Source: Acidimicrobiales bacterium (lineage in GTDB: Bacteria; Actinomycetota; Acidimicrobiia; Acidimicrobiales; Poriferisodaliceae). From it: a stretch of 5,879 nt of DNA. The stretch is from the NCBI GenBank assembly GCA_020631315.1, contig JAHDHM010000236.1:1-5879 (forward strand), given 5' to 3'. A program made the position numbers and the translations under genes. The notes beneath the pieces were generated by a model. The model made no database searches. It had not been told where the DNA came from and was given only the letters and a program-made list of their open reading frames with translations. The first letter of the stretch is position 1. Each line of letters opens with the position of its first letter. Positions 1 to 3,918 of this stretch are shown piece after piece.

Positions 1-1219
1 CGATCGAGACCACGAGCCAGGCCGACCGCACCGGCACCGGGTCGAGGTCGAGCTGCACCTCGGCCAACGGCCCGACGACCTCCAGCGGTGCGACCACCAG
101 GGTCGCCAGGAAGGGCGCCGCGACGACCGCCGGCACCGTGACCACCAACAGCTCGGCCAACACACCGCGCACGATCTGACCGGTCGACGCACCTCGAGAC
201 CACCACCACGACGTGTCCGAGCGACGGGCCTCGATCGTCAGCGTCGACATCAACGCGACGGCGACACCGACGATCACCGCCAACGACGCCATCACCGCCA
301 GCACCGTCGAACGAGCGACCGTGAGCGACCTGCTGTTGTCGCGCAGGTGCTGCGGCAGCTCGGTGGTGACCTCCAGCTCCCAGGTCGATGCCGGATCCGC
401 CGGTCGAAGCATCCTGGTGAGCCGGTCGTCCAAGGTTGCGACGCCGGCGCTGAGTCGGTCGGGGTCCTCTGGCTGGATCGAGCCCAGGTCCGGAGCACTG
501 AGCCACGACGGTCTGCCCGGTTCGGCCAGGGCGTCGAACGTGGCGGACGAGACGAGGAACGTGGAGGTCGTGAACGAAGCGCTTTCGCGCACGCCGTCGG
601 CGACCGCGGCGCGTCCGGTCCACACGAGCGCTGACGCGTCGACCGGCCGCACCGTCCCGGCGACGACGACATCGACGGCTCGATCGGGCCCGCCGCGGGC
701 GGAGACCGTGAGCTCCGTGCCCACCTCGACGCCCAGAGCTGTGGCGACGTCGGCGTGCAGCCACACCTCGATCGGGCCGACACCGTCGGCAGTCCCATCA
801 CCTGGGTACGCGGCGCCGCTGATCGTTTCGAGGTGTGGACCGATGCCGTCCACCGCGATGAACTGCGCCACGTCGACGGGACCATCGCCGTCGGCGACGA
901 GCGACAGCCCGAACGTGCGCTGGGCCACCCGCATGCGGGTCGTCTCGACGGCGAGCGGGGCGAACACGGCCGACATCTCGGCCTGCACCTGACGATCCGC
1001 CACGGCTTCGTCGGTCAGCTCGCCGACGATCGCCAGCTCGACCGTTCGCTGCAGCGACGTGCCGTCGACGATGCCGTTGCGCAGTGCGGCGACCGAGACC
1101 GCGTCCGCGTAGGTGGGCCCCGCGGCGAGCACCACGAGCGCGCACCAGATGGTGAGCATGGAGGCGATCGCCGTCGCCCTGTCCGCCGACCATCGGCGGA
1201 GCAACATCACCAGCCCCAT
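1..1219 (-). CDS. FtsX/MacB-type ABC transporter permease, N-terminal part (3' end off window)
   Basis: The minus-strand frame from the ATG at 1219 stays open for 406 codons to the left edge, so this is the N-terminal part of a longer protein. Residues about 15-35 form one membrane helix. About 265 mostly hydrophilic residues follow, presumably an extracytoplasmic domain. A second helix (about 305-325) leads into a cytoplasmic turn with SRGAS at 341-345, then a third helix from about 350. This order (TM, large outer domain, TM, RGAS-type coupling loop, TM) is that of FtsX/MacB-like permeases, which pair with a separate ATPase to move lipoproteins or lipids, expel drugs or drive mechanotransmission. 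No ATPase gene is visible, so the substrate is unknown. AAGG lies 7 nt before the ATG; M5 is an alternative start. Three tryptophans in a row (338-340) before the coupling loop are unusual. The family call is firm; the subfamily is not. Confidence 0.82.
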   Translation of the reverse strand, partial: MGLVMLLRRWSADRATAIASMLTIWCALVVLAAGPTYADAVSVAALRNGIVDGTSLQRTVELAIVGELTDEAVADRQVQAEMSAVFAPLAVETTRMRVAQRTFGLSLVADGDGPVDVAQFIAVDGIGPHLETISGAAYPGDGTADGVGPIEVWLHADVATALGVEVGTELTVSARGGPDRAVDVVVAGTVRPVDASALVWTGRAAVADGVRESASFTTSTFLVSSATFDALAEPGRPSWLSAPDLGSIQPEDPDRLSAGVATLDDRLTRMLRPADPASTWELEVTTELPQHLRDNSRSLTVARSTVLAVMASLAVIVGVAVALMSTLTIEARRSDTSWWWSRGASTGQIVRGVLAELLVVTVPAVVAAPFLATLVVAPLEVVGPLAEVQLDLDPVPVRSAWLVVSI

Positions 1220-1257
1220 CGACCGACCTTAGGTGGCAGGGTCGGCCCGACGAAGAC

Positions 1258-1301
1258 GAGCCGATGACGGCGCTGTTTCGCGCCAGCGGCGCCGACGGCT
1301 C
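1258..1301 (-). terminator. Imperfect GC-rich stem-loop downstream of bfd
   Basis: Two 18-nt arms (1258-1275 and 1284-1301) pair at 14 of 18 positions around an 8-nt loop. The outer GAGCCG/CGGCTC block and the inner GCGCTG-side block are well paired, with internal mismatches between them. It begins 23 nt after the bfd stop codon and ends about 40 nt before the permease start. There is no clear U-tract after it in the minus direction, only a CTTC-containing stretch, as is often the case for actinobacterial terminators. It could end bfd transcription and insulate the permease gene, or be a processing structure. Confidence 0.45.
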
Positions 1302-1324
1302 AATGGGCCGGGCGCGCCTGAGGA

Positions 1325-1522
1325 TCAGGACGCTCGCCGCAGCCTGATCTCGACGCCGTTGTCGCCTCGCGCCTGATCGACGACCTCCACGACCGCCGTC
1401 AGGCACGCCCCGCACTCCTGCGCGGCACCACATCGCTGGGCGATCTCGTCCACGGACGCGACGTCGTCCGTGGCGGCTCGAATCGCACGATCACTGACGA
1501 CTCGACAGTGACAGACGATCAT
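1325..1522 (-). CDS. bfd: Bacterioferritin-associated [2Fe-2S] ferredoxin (Bfd)
   Basis: A 65-residue cytoplasmic protein made of a single BFD-like [2Fe-2S] domain. It opens with MIVCHC, and C4 and C6 with C37 and C40 (CGAC) give the CxC...CxxC cluster ligands of the family. Between them lies the typical helical VSDRAIRAA stretch. Known Bfd proteins dock on bacterioferritin at its heme and pass electrons inward, so that stored ferric iron leaves as ferrous iron. The bacterioferritin gene lies directly upstream on the same strand, supporting that role. The ATG at 1522 has GGTGAGGAG ending 3 nt before it. An IdeR-like box sits 50 nt upstream, so expression is probably repressed when iron is plentiful. 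A fifth cysteine, C31, lies near the second ligand pair. A redox partner for another enzyme using a free-standing BFD domain is possible but less likely. Confidence 0.9.
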   Translation of the reverse strand: MIVCHCRVVSDRAIRAATDDVASVDEIAQRCGAAQECGACLTAVVEVVDQARGDNGVEIRLRRAS

Positions 1523-1571
1523 CGGCTCCTCACCTCGTTCGCGAGGCGAGGAAGCGACCTCACCTCATCAG

Positions 1572-1590
1572 TTATGCAAGCCTAACTCCA
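1572..1590. promoter_or_regulatory. IdeR/DtxR-type iron box in the bfd leader
   Basis: The 19 bases match the known IdeR/DtxR consensus TTAGGTTAGCCTAACCTAA at 13 positions. One half contains an unbroken 8-base AGCCTAAC core. The other keeps TTA and the centre but is degenerate. It lies after the bacterioferritin stop and 50 bp before the bfd start codon. On the minus strand a weak -10-like CATAAC overlaps it, so the iron-bound repressor could block bfd transcription directly. This is a match by eye, not a scored search. Confidence 0.6.
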
Positions 1591-1641
1591 TCGGAGAAGG
1601 CACGCCACAGATGAGGATTCAGATCACTGAAGTCGTCCGAT

Positions 1642-2106
1642 TCAGACCTGGAGCTGCAGGTACCGCTCGATGCCGATGTCGCCGATCATGTGGAGCTGGG
1701 TGTCGATCCAGTCGAGGTGCTCCTCCTCGCCCACCACGAGCTGCTCGAGCATCTCCCGGGTCCCGGGATCACCCTCCTCGAGGGCGAGCTTGACACCTCG
1801 CCGGTACATGTCGACCGCGTTGGACTCGAGCACCCGATCGACCTCGAACTGCTCGAGGGGCGTCTCACCGACGCGCACCGTGCCGAGCCGCTGGAGATTC
1901 GGCATCCCGTCGAGCAGCAGGATGCGATCCATGAGCTTCTCGGCGTCGTTCATCTCCTCGATGGACTCCTCGCGGTACTTCGCCGCGAGCTTCGTCCAGC
2001 CCCAGTTCTCGCAGAGCTTCGCGTGTGCGAAGTACTGGTTGATCGCCGTGAGCTCGGCGGTCAGGGCCTCGTTCAGGAACTCGATGACAGCTGGTGAACC
2101 TTGCAT
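1642..2106 (-). CDS. bfr: Bacterioferritin (heme ferritin), with His54 replaced by Asp
   Basis: 154 residues, close to the usual 155-160, forming a four-helix ferritin fold. Bacterioferritins assemble into 24-subunit shells that oxidise Fe2+ at a di-iron site and store the ferric mineral in the cytoplasm. In E. coli-type numbering, which aligns here without gaps at the start, E18, E51, E94, E127 and H130 of the ferroxidase centre are present, as is the heme ligand M52. Conserved AINQYF (21-26) and PNLQRLG (69-75) also match. The sixth ferroxidase ligand, normally H54 in the motif ExxH, is D54 (GAC codon): the motif reads EEMNDAE. A nearby Asp could still bind iron, so activity may be altered rather than lost. 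The ATG at 2106 has AGGG 7 nt upstream. bfd follows on the same strand after 119 nt holding an iron box. I see no such box upstream of this gene. Confidence 0.95.
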   Translation of the reverse strand: MQGSPAVIEFLNEALTAELTAINQYFAHAKLCENWGWTKLAAKYREESIEEMNDAEKLMDRILLLDGMPNLQRLGTVRVGETPLEQFEVDRVLESNAVDMYRRGVKLALEEGDPGTREMLEQLVVGEEEHLDWIDTQLHMIGDIGIERYLQLQV

Positions 2107-2286
2107 GCGACGACCCTAGGCAGGCCCACGCGCCGGCGCCCCGAGAACACGCGTCACACTGCGACAACAACTGTCAGACAGAGTTCAGAAACGACGGATT
2201 TCGGCCGACGCACCCACCGGGTCACACACGTCACATGAGGCCTTTGTCGACGCATGCATCCGACTGAGTGGGTCGCCGCCGGAACG
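2107..2286. other. bfr upstream region between the hydrolase and bacterioferritin genes
   Basis: This 180-bp gap must carry the bacterioferritin promoter unless transcription reads through from the hydrolase operon. Visible elements are a perfect 11-bp palindrome CTGTCAGACAG (2171-2181) and three copies of GTCACA (2153-2158, 2221-2226, 2230-2235), two of them 9 bp apart and all in the same orientation (TGTGAC in the direction of bfr). I find no convincing -35/-10 pair, no IdeR-type box and no strong terminator for the hydrolase gene. A plus-strand frame enters here from an ATG at 2254 but has no coding character. Confidence 0.4.
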
Positions 2287-3108
2287 TCAGATGGTGACGG
2301 TGAACAGATCGTCGCCGGTGAGGATCTCGCCGTCGAAGTGCGGGCGGGCCTCGTTGATCCAGTCCTCGTACTGACCGGGCGGCGGCGCCGGCACCATGTG
2401 GGTCAGCACCAACCGCTTGGCGCCGCAGCGGGCTGCGGTCTGCGCCGCGTCCTCGACACCGGAGTGGTAGTCGAGGATGTCCTGGAGCATCTCGTTCGGG
2501 ATGAGCTTCACGATCTCGGGGCGGATGACGGTCTGGACGTAGGCGTCGGCACCCTGGACCAGGGTGTCGAGACCTTCACACGGGATCGTGTCGCCGACGA
2601 TCGCCGCGACCTTGCCCTCGTGCTCGATGCGGAAGCCGATGGTCGGCTTCACCGGGCTGTGCTCGGTGGCAGCGACACTGATCTGCACGTCGTTGATCGA
2701 GAACGAGTCACCGGGCTCGAGCTCGGTCACCTCGATGGCCGGGCCCTCGGTCAACACCTCGTGATGAGCGATGCGGTAGCCGACGTCGGCCTCGAGCGCC
2801 GCGACCTGTCGTTCGACGAACTGAGCGATCCCGGGCGGGCCGAAGATCTTCAGTGCCGGCGTGCCCCGCGTCATGACCCAGTGCGTCGTGATCACGTCGT
2901 TGAGGGCACACACGTGATCGCTGTGGAGGTGGGTGATCAGCACGCCGCCGAGCATCATCGGCAGCGTGCCGACGCCCGCCATCCGCATGACCACGCCACG
3001 GCCGGCATCGACGAGGAGCTGAGTGTCGCCTGCCTTCACGAGCGTGGAAGGTCCAGCGCGGTTCGGGTCCGGAATCGGCGAGCCGGTGCCGGTGAGGATG
3101 ATGTCCAT
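2287..3108 (-). CDS. RNase Z-like metallo-beta-lactamase-fold hydrolase lacking the tRNA exosite
   Basis: 273 residues, no signal peptide, so cytoplasmic. The metallo-beta-lactamase signature THLHSDH (59-65) supplies H60, H62, D64 and H65. H150, D173 and H237 (LTHM) complete a two-zinc site, and H215 in HSG matches the HST histidine of RNase Z. The start (LTGTGSPIP, then LLVDAGRG at 31-38) and the KRLVLTH strand (231-237) also fit the RNase Z/AtsA branch. In true RNase Z the tRNA-binding arm lies between the residues equivalent to H150 and D173, roughly 70 residues apart; here only 22 separate them. A tRNA 3'-processing role is therefore unlikely and a small-molecule ester, lactone or phosphodiester substrate more likely. 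The ATG at 3108 was chosen because the family's N-terminal strand begins there and the upstream gene stops 5 nt before. The frame is open further upstream, but only as a shadow of that gene. AGGAAG lies 10 nt before the start, inside the upstream gene. Confidence 0.88.
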   Translation of the reverse strand: MDIILTGTGSPIPDPNRAGPSTLVKAGDTQLLVDAGRGVVMRMAGVGTLPMMLGGVLITHLHSDHVCALNDVITTHWVMTRGTPALKIFGPPGIAQFVERQVAALEADVGYRIAHHEVLTEGPAIEVTELEPGDSFSINDVQISVAATEHSPVKPTIGFRIEHEGKVAAIVGDTIPCEGLDTLVQGADAYVQTVIRPEIVKLIPNEMLQDILDYHSGVEDAAQTAARCGAKRLVLTHMVPAPPPGQYEDWINEARPHFDGEILTGDDLFTVTI

Positions 3109-3113
3109 CGGGT

Positions 3114-3800
3114 TCAGTCTTCCTGATCGTTCTTGGCGGTGTCGGTTTCGGCAGCTGCGGCCGCAGCGCGGGTCGCAGGATGGTCGAGCGGTGGTTCGGT
3201 GAGCCTGACGAGACGATTGCGGCTCGGGCCATACCGCCAGAGCATGGTGTTCCCGGAGGGGTCGTCGGGATCGAGGCGACGCGTGACGGCGACGACCTTC
3301 TTCCCGAAGGGGCGCAGCTTGTGGACGCCGTCCTCGAACGTCGCGGCAACACGAATGCGGCGGCCGCGCAGGTGGCCGTCCTCGCTCGTGCCGGTGCCGG
3401 CGATGTCGTCGACCCCGTTCTCCAAGGTGCCGTCGCAGATCATGTCGTGGACGAGTCCGCCGGTGGTGATGGTGATCCGGTTGCCGGCCTGCTCCACGCG
3501 TTCGACGTGGCCGGTCATCCGGCCCTCCACGACCTCCCACACGCCACGCAGATCGGGCACCCCCGGAGCGAGTGGCTCTCGGCAGCCGTCGAGCGTGCGG
3601 TCAGGCCAGTGGTTCCAAGTGGCATCGGACGCGGTCTTTCCGAGCGGGATGTCGGCCGCCGCCGGACCGGACCCGTCGAGCTCCGGACGCTCGTAGTCCA
3701 CCGGATCGTGTGGGCGGGCATACCCCGCCAACTCGTCGGTGTCCGGCCCCTTGGCGAACTGACGGACGGTCGTCGCCAGCTCACTGAGCTGCGATCGCAT
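3114..3800 (-). CDS. Unrecognised 228-residue protein with a lipocalin-like GxW signature
   Basis: I do not recognise this family. There is no signal peptide or membrane segment. Residues 1-75 look poorly ordered, rich in P, D and G, with aromatic clusters (YARPHDPVDYERP at 27-39, WNHW at 62-65). Residues 83-200 alternate polar and hydrophobic positions like a beta-barrel. They start with DLRGVW (83-88), a GxW motif as in lipocalin/calycin barrels, pass HDM..DG..ENGV (118-130), and end in WRYGPSRNRLVRL (188-200), where lipocalins carry a closing arginine. The tail (209-228) is low complexity, alanine then acidic. Codon use resembles the neighbours, so it is likely a real gene. The ATG at 3800 has GAGGGGG 8 nt upstream, and a good promoter lies 32-60 nt upstream. 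It is the first gene of an operon with the RNase Z-like hydrolase, 5 nt apart. Binding a hydrophobic ligand is only an inference from the GxW pattern. Confidence 0.78.
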   Translation of the reverse strand: MRSQLSELATTVRQFAKGPDTDELAGYARPHDPVDYERPELDGSGPAAADIPLGKTASDATWNHWPDRTLDGCREPLAPGVPDLRGVWEVVEGRMTGHVERVEQAGNRITITTGGLVHDMICDGTLENGVDDIAGTGTSEDGHLRGRRIRVAATFEDGVHKLRPFGKKVVAVTRRLDPDDPSGNTMLWRYGPSRNRLVRLTEPPLDHPATRAAAAAAETDTAKNDQED

Positions 3801-3820
3801 GTGGCGTTCCCCCTCTGCCC

Positions 3821-3841
3821 TTCATATGAACATCATATGTT
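3821..3841. promoter_or_regulatory. Candidate operator: twin CATATG cores over the divergent promoter
   Basis: A perfect 10-bp palindrome TTCATATGAA (3821-3830) is followed by an inverted repeat AACAT-CAT-ATGTT (3829-3841). Each contains CATATG (3823-3828 and 3834-3839), with centres 11 bp apart, about one helical turn. The second copy overlaps the -10 element of the minus-strand promoter and the first sits at the likely transcription start. That is where a dimeric repressor would bind. The stretch is strikingly AT-rich for this genome. No regulator gene is in the window. Confidence 0.45.
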
Positions 3842-3860
3842 TTGCCAGTCGATGTGCCAA
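3832..3860 (-). promoter_or_regulatory. Sigma70-type promoter of the orphan protein/hydrolase operon
   Basis: Read on minus, TTGGCA (3860-3855, 5 of 6 to TTGACA) and TATGAT (3837-3832, 5 of 6 to TATAAT) are separated by exactly 17 bp. Transcription should begin near 3825, giving a leader of about 25 nt that contains the GAGGGGG ribosome site. This is the best promoter match in the window. Confidence 0.65.
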
Positions 3861-3918
3861 ATGATTGGATGGCGCCGCACACCTCAGATCCTCCAGATCG
3901 CGGCACACGGGGGCCAAC

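Noticed and set aside
798..1433. Minus-strand open frame overlapping the permease start and bfd
   Set aside because: It runs through the hairpin and both real genes in another frame and gives an arginine/glycine-rich product with no domain.
1616..1646. Two GATTCAGA copies and a CTGAA/TTCAG inverted repeat at the bacterioferritin stop codon
   Set aside because: An 8-bp repeat and a 5-bp stem with a 9-nt loop and no U-tract are too weak to call a terminator or a functional repeat.
2254..3126. Long plus-strand open frame (290 codons) opposite the hydrolase gene
   Set aside because: It is antisense to a gene with an intact catalytic motif set. Its product is full of R, D, H, V and G without any hydrophobic core pattern or motif, as expected of a GC-rich shadow frame.
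3109..3540. N-terminal extension of the hydrolase to a 417-codon frame
   Set aside because: The extra residues are a histidine/arginine-rich shadow of the upstream gene. The family's first strand begins exactly at the ATG at 3108.
3842..3870. Possible plus-strand promoter TTGCCA-17 bp-TTGGAT for the transporter
   Set aside because: The -35 is acceptable but the -10 matches only 3 of 6, so I do not call it. The transporter promoter must nevertheless lie in this short gap.
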